DNA from: Vombatus ursinus
Lineage: Eukaryota; Chordata; Mammalia; Diprotodontia; Vombatidae
Reading direction: 5' to 3'
Assembly: GCF_900497805.2 (NCBI RefSeq)
Contig: NW_020954610.1
Coordinates: 22,365,149-22,429,148, forward strand
DNA length: 64,000 nucleotides
The notes beneath the pieces are model-generated. The model was given only the letters and a program-made list of their open reading frames with translations. It was not told the origin of the DNA and ran no database searches. This document shows positions 35,210 through 46,054 of the stretch, in pieces. How positions within the stretch are numbered: position 1 is the stretch's first letter; every line of letters begins with the position of its first letter. A program made the translations under genes and the position numbers.

Positions 35210-35352
35210 TGGAGGTAGCTGGGTGGCATGGTGGATAAAACACTGGCCTTGGAGTCAGAAGGACCTGAGTTCAAATCCAGCCCCAGACCCTTGATACTTA
35301 CTAGCTGTGTGACTCTGGGGAAGTCACAACCCCATTGCCTAGTCAAAAAAAA
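35210..35352 (+). mobile_element. SINE1-like SINE, first of a tandem pair
   Basis: Plus-strand SINE with GGTAGCTGGGTGGCATGGTG, the AGTCAGAAGGACCTGAGTTC box region, CTAGCTGTGTGACTCTGGGG and an A-rich tail (35,345-35,352). The left target duplication GAAATTGGAGCCCA is at 35,196-35,209. Confidence 0.85.
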
Positions 35353-35500
35353 TGGGGGGGCAGCTGAGTTGCACAGTGGTTAGAGCACCGGTGCTGGAGT
35401 CAGGAGGACCTAACTTCAAATCCAGACTTAGACACATAACACTAACTAGCTGTGTGACTCTGGGCAAGTCACTTAACCTCAATTGCCTTACACCTCAAAA
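35353..35500 (+). mobile_element. SINE1-like SINE, second of a tandem pair
   Basis: Follows the first copy's A-tail directly. It shows GGGCAGCTGAGTTGCACAGT, GGAGTCAGGAGGACCTAAC, TAGCTGTGTGACTCTGGGCA and an A tail (35,496-35,503). AAATTGGAACCCA at 35,501-35,513 matches the duplication left of the first copy, so one target duplication encloses both. Either the second inserted into the first's A-tail or both arrived together. Confidence 0.85.
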
Positions 35501-35610
35501 AAATTGGAACCCAGACAGATTAAATGACATAATAAGGGGCAGCTCTGAGGTTTAGACCCTTATCCCTTATGCTTTGACTTAGATTAAAAAAATCAGGATT
35601 TTTTTTTTAA

Positions 35611-37620
35611 AGTTGGAGGCTATAAAATAAACCCACATAAATCATTGGCATTTCTATTTATTACCAGCAAAGGCCAACAGCAAGAGATAGAAAGAGAAAT
35701 TCCATTTAAACTTACTATAGACATTATAAAATACTTAGGAGTCTACCTCCCAAAACAAACCCAGGAACTCTATGAACACAATTACAAAACACTTTTCACA
35801 CAAATAAAGTCAGATCTAAATAATTGGAAAAACATCAGTTGCTCAAGGGTAGACCAAGCTAATATAATAAAAATGACAAGTCTGCCTAAGCTAATTTACT
35901 TATTCAGTGCCATACCAATTAAACTACCAAAAAATTATTTTGTAGAGTTAGAAAAAATAATAACGAGATTCATTTGGAAGAACAAAATGTCCAGAATATC
36001 AAGGGAACTAATGAAAAGAAATACTGGGGAAGGTGGCCTAGCCATTCCAGATCTTAAATTGTATTATAAAGCAGCAATCATCAAAACTGCTGGGTACTGG
36101 CTAAGAAATAGAGTGTTGGATCAGTGGAATAGGTTAAGTATGCAAGACACAGTAGCCAATGACTACAGTAATGTATTATTTGATAAACCCAAAGACCCCA
36201 GATTCTGAGATAAGAACCCACTCTTTGAAAAAAACTGCTTGGAAAACTGGAAAAGAGTATGGCAGAAACTAGGCATAGATCAAAATCTCATGCTGTATGC
36301 CAAAATAAAGTCAAAATGGGTACATGATTTAGATATAAAGGCTGATACTATAAGCAAACTGAGAGAGCAAGGAATAGTTTACCTGTCAGATCTATGGAAA
36401 ACAGAAGAATTCATGACCAAACAGGGGATAGAGAACATTACAAAAAGCAAAATAGATAATTTTGATTACATTAAATTGAAAAGTTTTTACACAAACAAAG
36501 CCAATGCAAAAAAGATTAGAAGGAAGGTAGAAAATTGGGAAAGGATTTTTACAACCAGTCTCTGATAAGGGCCTCATTTCTAACACATATAGAGAATTAA
36601 GTCAAATTTATAAGAATACAAGCCATTCCCCAATTGATAAGTGGTCAAAGGATATGAACAGACAGTTCTCAGATGAAGAAATTAAAGACATCTATAGTCA
36701 TATGAAAAAATGCTCCAAATCACTGTTGATTAGAGAAATGCAAATCAAAACAACTCTGAGGTGCCACATCACATGTATCAGAGTGGCCAACATGACAAAA
36801 CAGGAAAACGATAAATGTTGGAGAAGATGTGGGAAAATTGGAACACTAATGCATTGCTGGTGGAGTTGTGAAATGATCCAACCATTCTGGAGAGGAATTT
36901 GGGACTATGCCCAAAGGGCTCTAAAAATGTGCATACCCTTTGACCCAGCAATAGCACTTCTAGGGCTATATCCCAAAGAGATCACACAAACGGGAAAAGG
37001 ACCTACATGTACAAAAATATTCATAGCAGCTCTTTTTGTGGTGGCAAAGAATTGGACATTGAGAGGATCCCCATCAATTGGGGAATGGAGCAAGTTGTGG
37101 TATATGAATGTGATAGAATACTACTGTGCTGTAAGAAATGATGAACAGACTGACTTCAGAGAAACCTGGAAAGACTTGTATAGTCTGATGCTGAGTGAAG
37201 TGAGCAGAACCAAGAGAACGTTCTACACAATAACAGCCACATTGTGTGATGACTAATATTGATAAACTTAACCCTTCTTGGCAATACAAGGATCTAAGAC
37301 ATCTCCAGAGGCCTTGTGATGGAAAATGCTATCCAAACCCAAAGAAAGAACTATGGGAGCCGAATTGTTATTTTTTTTCTCTTCTGTTGAGTTTTGTTTC
37401 CTCTTTCTGATGGTTCCTCCTATTGGTTTTAATTTCTACTTACAACATCACTAATGTGAAAATCTGTTTAATATGAATGTAAATGGATAGCCTATATCAG
37501 ATTGTGCAGGGGAGGGAGGTGGGGAGGAAGGAGGAGAAAAATTTTAAACTCAAAATCTTATGGAAGTGATTAGCGATAAATCAAAATAAATTAATAAATA
37601 AAAAATAAATTAAAAAAAAG
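35611..37620 (+). mobile_element. 5'-truncated L1 (plus)
   Basis: Starts abruptly within ORF2 just after the RT and runs through the C-terminal domain (to ~37,256) and 3' UTR to an A-rich end (AATAAATTAATAAATAAAAA, 37,585-37,620). It is one of the better preserved L1 copies in the window, with frames of 187, 108 and 200 residues. No target duplication could be picked out because both flanks are A/T homopolymer-rich. Confidence 0.85.
35645..37256 (+). pseudogene. L1 ORF2 post-RT and C-terminal domain
   Basis: Frame 35,645-36,208 (187 residues) begins at MAFLFITSKGQQQEIEREI and continues through IIKYLGVYLPKQTQELYEHN, NNWKNISCSRVDQANIIKM, LIYLFSAIPIKLPKNYF and LYYKAAIIKTAGYWLRNRV. Frame 36,239-36,565 (108 residues) has AKIKSKWVHDLDIKADTISK. 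Frame 36,654-37,256 (200 residues) has HMKKCSKSLLIREMQIKTTL, CWRRCGKIGTLMHCWWSCEM (the C-x3-C...H-C zinc-knuckle-like motif of L1 ORF2), FDPAIALLGLYPKEITQ and NVIEYYCAVRNDEQ. These domains bind RNA and are needed for L1 reverse transcription. The catalytic RT and endonuclease are absent. Confidence 0.85.
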
Positions 37621-37624
37621 AAAG

Positions 37625-39158
37625 ACAAGGACTGGTCAGTCCCCAGTTGGAGTATGTATTTAGCTCTGGGTGTCCACATTTAGGAGGGACCTTGGTTAGT
37701 GGGAAAGCCTCCAGGGGAGAGCAACCAGGGTGGGGAGAAGGTTAGAAAAACATGCCATCTGAGCCCAGGTGGAAGGAAATGGGGATGTTTAGACTGCTGA
37801 AGATAAAATTCATGGCAGGATATGACATGTGACACTCTCATGGGGAATGAAGGATTCGACTTATTCTTCTTGGAGCCACAGGGCAGAACCAAGAGCAATG
37901 TGTGGAAGTTGGGGAGGCAGATTTAGGCTTGATTTAAAGAAAAACATTTTAACACTTAGGATACTGTCCACGAGTGGAATGGAAATTTATAAGAATACAA
38001 GTCATTCCCCAATTGATAAATGGCCAAAGGATATGAACAGGAAGTTTTCAGATGAAGAAATTAAAGCCATCTATAGTCATATGAAAAAATGCTCTAAATC
38101 GCTATTGATTAGAGAAATGCAAATTAAAACAACTCTGAGCTACCACCTCACACCTATCAGATTGGCTACTATGACCAAAAAAAGAAAATGATAAATGTTG
38201 GAGAAGATGTGGCAAAATATGAACACTAATGCATTGTTAGTGGAGTTGTGAACTGATCCAATCATTCTGGAGAACAATTTGGAAATATGCCCAAAGGGCT
38301 ATAAAGCTATGATTACCCTTTGATCCAGCAATACTGCTACCAGGTCTGTATCCCAAAGAAATCATAAAAAAGGTGAAAGGACCCACACTTACAAAAATAT
38401 TTGTAGCAGCTCTTTTAGTGCTGGCCAAAAATTAGAAACTGAGGGGATGCCCATCAATTGGGGAATGGCTAAAAAAAAAGTGGTATGAATGTAATGAAAT
38501 ACATTTGTTTTATAAGAAATGATGAGCAGATGGGTTTCAGGAGAACCTGAAAAGACTTACATGAACTGATGCTGAGTGAAGTGAGAAGAACCAGGAGAAC
38601 ATTGTACACTGTAACAGCAACACTGTGCGATGACGCACTCTGACAGACTTAGCTCTTCTCAGCAATACAGTTCTAAGACAATTCCAAAAGTTTCAAGATG
38701 GTATATGCTATGCACATCCAGAGAAAAAACTATGGATTCTGAATGCAGATCAAAGTACACTATTTTCTCTTTTTTTTCTCATGTTTTTTCCTTTTTGTTC
38801 TGATTCTTCTTTTACAACATGACTAATGTAGAAATAGATTTAATATAATTGTATAGCCTATATCAGATTGGATACCATCTTGAGGAGGGAGGAGGGGAGG
38901 AAGGGAAAAAAATCAGAACTCAAAATCTTATAAAAGTGAAAGTTGAAAACTATATTTACATGAAATTGGAAAAAATAAAATATTATTAAGGAAAAAAAAA
39001 GACAGACGGACTATCCTGGTGAGTTTCTCCCCTGCTGAAATTCTTCCAATAAAGCCTGGATGACCATTTATTCTACATAGGGGGAACTGTGGTCAGGATC
39101 CAGTTGGAGTAGATGCCTTGGGAAGGCCTTTTCAACTGAGATTTTGACAGCAGACAAA
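37625..39158 (+). mobile_element. L3/CR1-type LINE 3' region, split by an L1
   Basis: The left part (37,625-37,983) has GGACTGGTCAGTCCCCAGTT, CCAGGGGAGAGCAACCAGG, GGCAGATTTAGGCTTGATTT and CCACGAGTGGAATGG. The right part (39,002-39,158) has AAGCCTGGATGACCATTTAT and CAGTTGGAGTAGATGCCTTG. This order matches the 3' coding/UTR region of CR1/L3 elements (GATTTAGGCTTGATGTCAGG ... CTGGATGACCA ... TTGGACTAGATG). It is ancient and non-coding. The L1 landed within the GTGGAATGGGCTGCC-type block. Confidence 0.65.
37984..39001 (+). mobile_element. 5'-truncated L1 (plus) inserted in L3/CR1
   Basis: Begins at the NLYKNTSHSPIDKWPKDMNR block of ORF2 and continues through HMKKCSKSLLIREMQIKTTL and the FDPAILLPGL-type block, with a broken frame from about 38,190, then 3' UTR and A-rich end (38,965-39,001). 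It is another 3'-end-only L1, about 1 kb. Confidence 0.85.
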
Positions 39159-39165
39159 TCCAGGC

Positions 39166-39367
39166 CAGAGGTGGGAAACTTTCAGCCTCAAGGCCACATG
39201 TGACCCTCTAGGTCCTCAAGTGTGACCCTTTACCGAATCCAAACTTCACACAACAAATCCCCTTAATAAAAGGATTTGTTTGGTAAAACTTGGACACAGT
39301 CAAAAGGCCTCACCCAAGCATCTAAAAGGCAACATATGGCCTCAAGGCTGCAGATTCCCCACCTCTC
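39166..39367. mobile_element. hAT-type palindromic MITE, copy 1
   Basis: About 200 bases with terminal inverted repeats starting CAGAGGTGGGAAAC and ending TTCCCCACCTCTC. Internal inverted phrases include GCCTCAAGGCCACATGTG against CATATGGCCTCAAGGC and an AATCCCCTTAATAAAAGGATT core. Degenerate 8-base flanks ATCCAGGC (39,158-39,165) and ATCTAAGC (39,368-39,375) fit a hAT target duplication. The CAGGGGTGGGGAA-type terminus is typical of Charlie-like hATs. No transposase is present. Confidence 0.7.
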
Positions 39368-39540
39368 ATCTAAGCTGCTCCCTGGATGAGTCCCATCCTG
39401 AGCCCTGATGACTCAAACTTCAGTCATGAGAAAAGGTGTCCTCTGTTCCTACATAACTAATTATTCACTCAGTTTTGTGTATAAAATCTGTTCTCATCTA
39501 CCTTCTTGGCATTAAAAAAGATGTGTACTTCTGGAAAAAA

Positions 39541-41046
39541 AATTAAGTTAACCAAACATTTATCAATTTTCTTGTTTTTTTTTTTTTTTCATAAAACCAG
39601 CTCTTAGTTTTATTTATTAGTTCCATAGTCTTCTTAATTTCAATTTTATAAAACTCTCCTTTGGTTTTCTGTATTTCTAATTTGTTATGTAATTGAGGAT
39701 TTTTGACTTGTTCTCTTTCTAGCCTTTTTATTTGCAATCCCAATTTATTGATATCCTCTTTCTCTATTTTATTCATGTTAGGATTCTGAGATATAAAATT
39801 TTCCCTAAGAAACACTTTTACTGCATCCCATAACTTTTGGTATGTTGCCTCATTACTGTCCCTTTTTTCTTTCCCTTTTCCCTTATTAATTCTTGCCTCC
39901 CTACTATCACCTCCCTCCCTTTTCATTCCCTTTTCCCCTCCTACTATCAATAGGGCAAGTTAGATTTCTACACCTAATTAAGCTTGATATTCCCTCTTTG
40001 AGCCAAATCTGATGAGAATAAGGTTCAAACAATACTCATCTCCCTCCTTTCTTTTCCTGTACTGTAATGTTTTTGTGTCTCTTCTTGTGATGTATTTAAG
40101 CTTTTCTGCCTCCTCCTTTCCTCTTCTCCCATTACGGTCTCATTTTCCCCCTTAAATAGGTTTTTTTTATCATCACATCAAAGTCATTTTGTACCCATAC
40201 CTTCTGACTATGTATATAACTTCTGAATATTCTAATAAAGATACAGTTCTCAAGAGTTAAACATATCATCTTCCCAGGCAGATATATAAACAGTCTGCCC
40301 TTATTGAATAACATTTTTTTTCCTGTTTACTTTTCTATGCCTCTCTTGAGTCATGTGTTTGAGAATCAAATTTTCCATTGATCTCTTGTCTTTTCATCTG
40401 GAAAGTCTGGAAGTCCCCTTCTTCTTCAATATCTATCTCCTTGCCTGAAAAGTTATGCTCAATTTTGCTGGGTAGGTGATCTTTGGTTGTAATCCAACCT
40501 CCATTGCCTTAAGGAATACCATATTGCAAGCCCTCCAATCTTTTAATGTAGAAGCTGAATGATCTTCCCTGTGGTTTCAGGATATTTGAACTGTTTCTTT
40601 CTGGCTGCTTGCAGAATTTTCTCCATTACCCCATAGTTTGGGAAGGTGGCTATAACATTCCTTGGTGTTTTCACTTTGTTATTGCTTTTAGGAGGTGATT
40701 GGTGGATTCTTCTGATTGACTACTTTACCCCTGGTTCTGGGACCTCAAGGTTTTATCCTTGATGATTTCCTGAAAGATGCTGTCCAGGTACTTTTTTTTT
40801 TTCCATCGTGGTTTTCAGGTAGACCAATAATTCTCAAGTTATCTCTCCTGGATCTATTTTCCAGGACAGTTATTTTTCCAATGTGGTATTTTATATTTTC
40901 TTCAATTTTTTTCATTCTTTTGATTTTGTTTGACTGCTTCTTGATGTCTCATAGAGTCATTAACTTCCACATGCCCAATTCTAATTTTTAATAAATTGTT
41001 TTCTTCAGTTAGCTTTTGTAAATCATTTTCCATTTGGCCAATTCTA
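39541..41046 (-). mobile_element. L1 (minus) lacking the endonuclease region
   Basis: EN-RT linker of ORF2 lies at 39,541-39,865, then the sequence jumps to the C/T-rich spacer (39,865-40,330), followed by ORF1 C-terminal domain and RRM (40,330-40,900) and coiled coil to 41,046, where a HAL1 begins. The frame 39,543-39,950 (135 residues) runs across the junction from spacer into ATYQKLWDAVKVFLRENF and KNPQLHNKLEIQKTKG, so the endonuclease has been cut out. Confidence 0.8.
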
Positions 41047-41898
41047 CTTTTTTTTTCCTTTTAAGTATTTTTTTAGTATATATTTATATTAATTTGTTTA
41101 TTTTTAGTTTTCAATATTCACTTGCACAAGGTTTTGAGTTCCAAATTTTTTCCCCATTTTGTACCCCCCATCCCAAGACGGCATGCATTCTGTATACCCC
41201 TTCGCTTAATCTAACCTCCCTTCTATCTCTCCCCCCTCCTTCTCTTATCCCCTTCCCATTCTATTTTCCTGTAGGGCAGAATAAATTTTTACACCCCATT
41301 TCCTGTATTATTTCCCAGTTGCATATGAAAACAATTATTTTTAAATTTGTTTTTAAAACTTTGGGTTCCAAATTTTCTCCCTTCCTCCCTCCCCCCCATT
41401 GAAAAGGAAAGCAACTTGATACAGGTTATACATATGTAGTCATGCAAAACACTTCCATAGCAGTCATGTTGTGAAAAACTAAGCATGTTTCCCTTCATCC
41501 TATCCCACCCCCCATTTATTCTATTCTCTCTTTTGATCCTGTCCCTCCTCAGAAGTGTTTGCTTGTGATTGCCCTCTCCCCAATCTGCACTCTCCTTTAT
41601 CATCCCCCTTCTCTCTTGTCCCTTTCCCCCCACTATTTTCCTGTAGGGTAAGATAGATGTCCATACTGAGTATGTATATTATTCCCTCCTTAAGTCAAAT
41701 CCTATGAGAATAAGATTCACTCATTCCCTCTCACCTTCCCCCATTTCCCTTCCACTGTAAAAGTCTTATCTTCTCTGTTTTATGTGTGATAATTTACCCC
41801 ATTCTACCTTTCTCTTTCTCCTTCTCCCAGTATAATCCTCTCTCATCTCTTAATTTTATTCTCCAGATATCACTCCTTTATCTTCTACTCACCCTGTG

Positions 41899-41955
<57 letters not shown>

Positions 41956-41965
41956 NNNNNNNNNN

Positions 41966-42012
<47 letters not shown>

Positions 42013-42655
42013 CATCTATCTAATTTTTTCCCTCCAACTACCCTAATACTGACAAAGGTTTCACGAGTTACAAATATCATCTTTCCAAGCAGGAATATAA
42101 ATAGTTCAACCTTAATAAGTCTCTTATGATTTCTCTTTTCTGTTTATCTCTTCGTGTTTTACTTGAATCTTGTATTTGAAAGGCAAATTTTCTATTCAGC
42201 TCTGGTCTTTTCATGAAGAATGCTTGGAAGTCATCTATTTCACTGAATATCCATTTTTCCCCCATGAAGGATTATACTCAGTTTTGCTGAGCAGGTGATT
42301 CTTGGTTGTAATCCTCTCTCCTTTGCCCTCCAGAATATTATATTCCATGCCCTGTGGTCCCTTGATGTAGAAGATGCTAAATCTTGTGTTATCCTGATTG
42401 TGTTTCCACAATACTTGAATTGTTTCCTTCTGGCTGCTTGTAATATTTTCTCCTTGACCTAGGAACTCTGGAATTTGGCTACAATATTCCTTGGAGTTTC
42501 CCTTTGGGGATCTCTTTCAGGAGTTGATCAGTGGATTCTTCAATTTCTATTTTGCCCTCTGGCTCTAAAATATCAGGGCAGGTTTCCTTGATAATTTCTT
42601 GAAAGATGATGTCTAGGTTCTTTTTTTGATCATGGCTTTCAGATAGTCCAATAAT
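41047..42655 (-). mobile_element. HAL1 (minus), 5'-truncated in ORF1
   Basis: A T-rich left end is followed by the full HAL1 3' UTR pattern: TTTTCAATATTCACTTGCAC, CTATTTTCCTGTAGGGCAG, AACTTTGGGTTCCAAATTTT, CTTGATACAGGTTATACATA. Then come the ORF1 C-terminal domain (42,150-42,450) and RRM to 42,655, where it stops at the LKIIGL block. It interrupts ORF1 of the minus-strand L1 on its left. An ATCT microsatellite with a sequence gap lies inside. Confidence 0.8.
41903..42022 (+). repeat. (ATCT)n array with assembly gap
   Basis: Tetranucleotide ATCT array with ten undetermined bases at 41,956-41,965. The gap size may be nominal, so true array length is unknown. Translated frames through it are periodic artefacts. 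Confidence 0.95.
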
Positions 42656-42657
42656 TG

Positions 42658-42811
42658 GATTGGAGCCAAGATGGTGGAGTAAATGAAGAGACTTACTTGA
42701 GCTCTCACAAATTATCCTCTATATAGAATTAAATAATGCTTCAAAATGAATTCTGGAGCACTGGAACCAACAAAAGGATATTGTGAAAATATTTTGCAGT
42801 CAAAAACAATT
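42658..42811 (+). mobile_element. L1 5' end (plus)
   Basis: Begins GGATTGGAGCCAAGATGGTG, the 5' terminal signature of marsupial L1, and continues with CTTACTTGAGCTCTCACAAA and CTGGAGCACTGGAACC. A minus-strand HAL1 3' end interrupts it at about 42,812. The plus-strand ORF2 fragment starting at 43,338 may be the rest of the same L1 with a large internal deletion. Confidence 0.7.
42665..42674 (+). promoter_or_regulatory. YY1-like motif at L1 5' end
   Basis: GCCAAGATGG within 10 bases of the inferred L1 start; same relative place as in the HAL1 copies at 32.0 and 53.5 kb and as the YY1 site of human L1. Confidence 0.6.
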
Positions 42812-43337
42812 TCCTTTTTTCCCCTTTTTTATTAATTTATTTATTTTTAGTTTTCAACATTCACTTCCACAAGAATTTGAGTTCCCCATTTCTTCCCTTT
42901 CCCCACCCCAAAATGGCATGCACCTTCCCCCAATCTGCCCTTCCTTGTATCACCCCTCCCCCTTTCTCTTATCCACTTTCCCTCCTATTTTCCTGTTGGG
43001 TAGGATAGATTTCTATATACCTTTGTCTATTTATCTTATTTTCCAGTGGCACAGAAAACATTTTTAACATTCATTTTTAAAACTTTGAGTTCCAAATTCT
43101 GTCTCTTCCTTCCTCCACACTCACCCTTATTGAGAAGGCAAGCAAATTAATACAGGTTATACTTGTGTAGTAATGCAAAACCTTTCCATAATAGTCATGT
43201 TGTGAAAGACTAACTACTTTTCCCTCCATCCTATCCCACTCCCTTCCATTTATTCTGTTATCTCCTTTGACCCTGCCTCCCCTCAAAATGTTTGTGTCTG
43301 GTAGATGTTTGCATCTGGTAGATGTTTGCATCTTCCA
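42812..43337 (-). mobile_element. HAL1 3' UTR fragment (minus)
   Basis: Starts with T-rich tail sequence and TTTTCAACATTCACTTCCAC, then the CCTATTTTCCTGTTGGGTAG and TTAATACAGGTTATACTTGT blocks. It ends near 43,337 after a short tandem of a 17-base unit (GTTTGCATCTGGTAGAT, two copies at 43,290-43,330). Only the 3' UTR is present. Confidence 0.75.
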
Positions 43338-45064
43338 GCTAAAACAAACCCAGCCATGGTATAAACAAAATTACAAAACACTTTTCACACAAATAAAATC
43401 AGATCTAAATAATTGGAAAAACATCAGTTGCTCATGGTATGCCAAGCTAATGTAATAAAAACAACAATTTTACATAAGCTAATTTACTTATTCAGTGCCA
43501 TACCAATCAAACTACTAAAAATTATTTTTAGGGGTAGAAAAAATAATAACAAGATTCATTTGGAATAGCAAAAGTCCAGAATATCAAAAGAACTAATGAA
43601 AAGAAATAATAGGGAAGGTGTCCTAGCCATACCAGATCTTAAATTGTATTATAAAGCAGCAGTCACCAAAACTACTTGGTACTACCTAAGAAACAGAGTG
43701 GCGGATTAATGGTATAGGTTAGGTACAAAAGACTCAGTAGTCAATGACTATAGTAATCTACTGATTGATAAGCACAAAGACTCCAGGTTCTGAGATAAAA
43801 ACTCACTGTTTGACAAAAACTGCTGGGAAAACTGGAAAAGAGTTTGGCAGCAACTAGGCATAGACTAACATTTTCCAACCTATATCAAAATAAAGTCAAA
43901 ATGGTACATAGTTTGTATATAAAGCCTGATACTAAAAGCAAACTGATAGAGCAAGAAATAGTTTACCTGTCAGATCTATGGAGAATAGAAGAATTTATGA
44001 CCAAACAAGAGATAGAGAACATTATGAAATGTAAAATGGATAATTTTGATTACATTAAATTGCAAAGTTTTTGCACAAAGCCAATGCAACCAAGATTAGG
44101 AGGGAAGCAGAAAACTGGGAAAGAATTTTTACAACCAGTGTCTCTGATTAGGACCTCATTTCTAAAATATATAGAGAACTAAGTCAAATATGAGAATACA
44201 AGTCATTCCCTGATTGATAAATTGTCAAAGGATATGAACAGGTAGTTCTCAGATGAAGAAATTAAAGCTGTCTATAGTCATATGAAAAAATGCTCTTAAT
44301 CATTATTGATTAGAGACATGCAAATCAAAACAAATCTGAGGTACCACATCACATCTATCAGATTGGTTAACATAATAAAACAGGAAAATGATTAATGTTG
44401 GAGAAGATGTGGGAAAATTGGAACACTAATGTATTGTTGGTGGAGTTGTGAAATGATCCAGCCATTTTGGAGAGCAATTTGGAAGTATGCCTAAAGGACT
44501 ATAAAAACGTACGTATCATTTGACCCAGCAATAGCACTACTCAGACTTTATCTGAAAGAGATAATAAAAATAAGAAAAGGACCCACATGTACAAAAATAT
44601 TTATAGCAGTTCTTTCTGTGGTGGCAAAGAATTGGAAATTGAGGGAATGACTGCAAAAGTTGTCGCATGTGAATACAATTGAATAGTATCGTGCTATAAG
44701 AAATGATGAGCAGGCAGACTTCAGAAAAACCTGGAAAGACTTGCATGGACTGACACTTAGTGAAGTGAGCAGAACCAGGAGAATATTGTACACAGTAACA
44801 GCCACATTGTGTGGTGACTAACTTTGTTAGACTTAGTTCTTCTCAGCAATGCAAGGATCTATGATATCTCCAAAAGTCTCATGATGGAAAATGCTATCCA
44901 CATCCAAAGAAAGAACTATGAAGTTTGGATGGAGATCCAAGCATACTATTTGGTCTTTTTTTCTTGCATTTTGTTTTGTTTCCTCTTTCTTGTGGCTCCT
45001 CCTATTGGTTCTAATTCTTCCTCATAACATGACTACTGTGAGAATTTGTTTAAAAAAATAAAAT
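43338..45064 (+). mobile_element. L1 ORF2 C-terminal half (plus)
   Basis: Runs from [20 protein letters not shown] (43,350) through QDLWRIEEFMTKQEIENI (43,844-44,182), the MKKC block, the FDPAIALL-type block (~44,520) and NTIE-YRAIRNDEQ (~44,690), into a 3' UTR that ends early at AAAAAAATAAAA (45,052-45,063). There are several stops and shifts. It lacks the last ~150 bases of a normal 3' UTR and meets a minus-strand L1 tail to head. Confidence 0.8.
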
Positions 45065-45295
45065 TAGATCGATTTTCCTTTTTCTTTCTCTGAAATTATG
45101 ATTTCTGCCCCTGCTTTTTTTTTTTTTAATTTCAGCTGAAGTAGAATTGATTGTTTTCCATTCCCTTGGCTTTATGCTTTGTGTGTCTCTGCTTAAAGTT
45201 TATTTCTTGTAAACAACATATTTCAGGATTCTGTTTTTTTTCCACTTTGATATCTGCTATCTGCTTTCATTTTATGAGTGAGTTCATCCTATTTA

Positions 45296-45297
<2 letters not shown>

Positions 45298-45349
<52 letters not shown>

Positions 45350-45362
45350 GTCTCTCTCTCTC
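45298..45362 (+). repeat. (TC)n microsatellite in L1 spacer
   Basis: TC run of about 32 units with TTT and GT interruptions, grown from the C/T-rich L1 spacer. Confidence 0.95.
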
Positions 45363-45755
45363 CTTTCCTCCCTTCCTCTCTTCTTTCACTATGGTCCTCC
45401 TCACAATGTTTTGCTTCTGACTGCCAACTTCCCCAATATGCTCTCCCTTTTGTTGATCCCCCACCTTCTCCAATTTCCCTCCTTCCAGATTTTTATACCC
45501 AATTGAATGTTTATGCTATTTCCTGCTGAGATTAATTTTCAAACTTTGCCCATTACTCTCTTCATCCCCTCCATTTTAAAAGATATTTTATGCATCTTTT
45601 ATGTGATATAATTTATCCTATTCTACCTCTCCCTTCCCTATTTTCCTGGAGTATTCCTTTTTCTAACTCCTTAATTTAATTTTATTTTTTGATATCATTT
45701 CATTACAGTGAACTCACACTTATTGTCTCTTGTCTATATACAGTTATCCCTTCTA

Positions 45756-46054
45756 CATTATGACTTTCCCCATCACAGTTTCTATGAATCATGAGTCAGC
45801 ATAAGAAATTAAGTGGGAATTTTTTTAGTGTTTTGTAAAAGCTGCAGATGACACAGAAAAAGTTGAGAAACTCAGAAATGCATATAATATATGTATTGTA
45901 TAATGTACAATTTATTGTATAATATAAACACATTTTATCTTTTAATACCATGACATTTCAGACTTTTTTTCTCTTGAATGAAGAGAGATCCATAAAATTT
46001 TATGCAGATTTGCCAGATCACAGGGGCATTGTCTGATCCCCCCTACCCCATGAT
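45756..46054. other. Unassigned 300-base insert (possible DNA-transposon relic)
   Basis: Sits between two halves of an L1 spacer/ORF1 and upstream of a plus-strand L1 3' end. Phrases such as GACTTTCCCCATCACAGTTT look like CpG-decayed TIR-proximal sequence of Tc/mariner-like MITEs, but no clear terminal inverted repeat is visible. It could also be 3'-transduced or unique DNA. Confidence 0.25.

Larger units (their letters stand above)
35095..35575 (+). repeat. Ancient repeat interrupted by two SINEs
   Basis: The left part (35,095-35,209) has TTAGAGTTGGAAGTGACC, TTAGAGATGATTTAGTCCAA and CTGAAGAAATTGGAGCCCA. The right part (35,501-35,575) resumes with AAATTGGAACCCAGACAG and ATTAAATGACATAATA. This is the common old mammalian phrase in which a GGAAGNGACCTTAGAG block is followed by a GAAACTGAGGCCCAGAGAG-like block. 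The two SINEs sit exactly between duplicated target bases. Confidence 0.5.

Noticed and set aside
37860-37983. Possible host exon (120-residue frame 37,829-38,191)
   Set aside because: Left part is an L3/CR1 relic and right part is L1 ORF2; the frame merely crosses the junction.
29984-42022. CRISPR-like array from regularly spaced repeats
   Set aside because: Repeats are simple tetranucleotides without spacers, in an animal genome.
41786-42129. Open frames with long I-Y-L-S repeats across the ATCT array
   Set aside because: Translation of a tetranucleotide microsatellite containing an assembly gap; not protein-coding.
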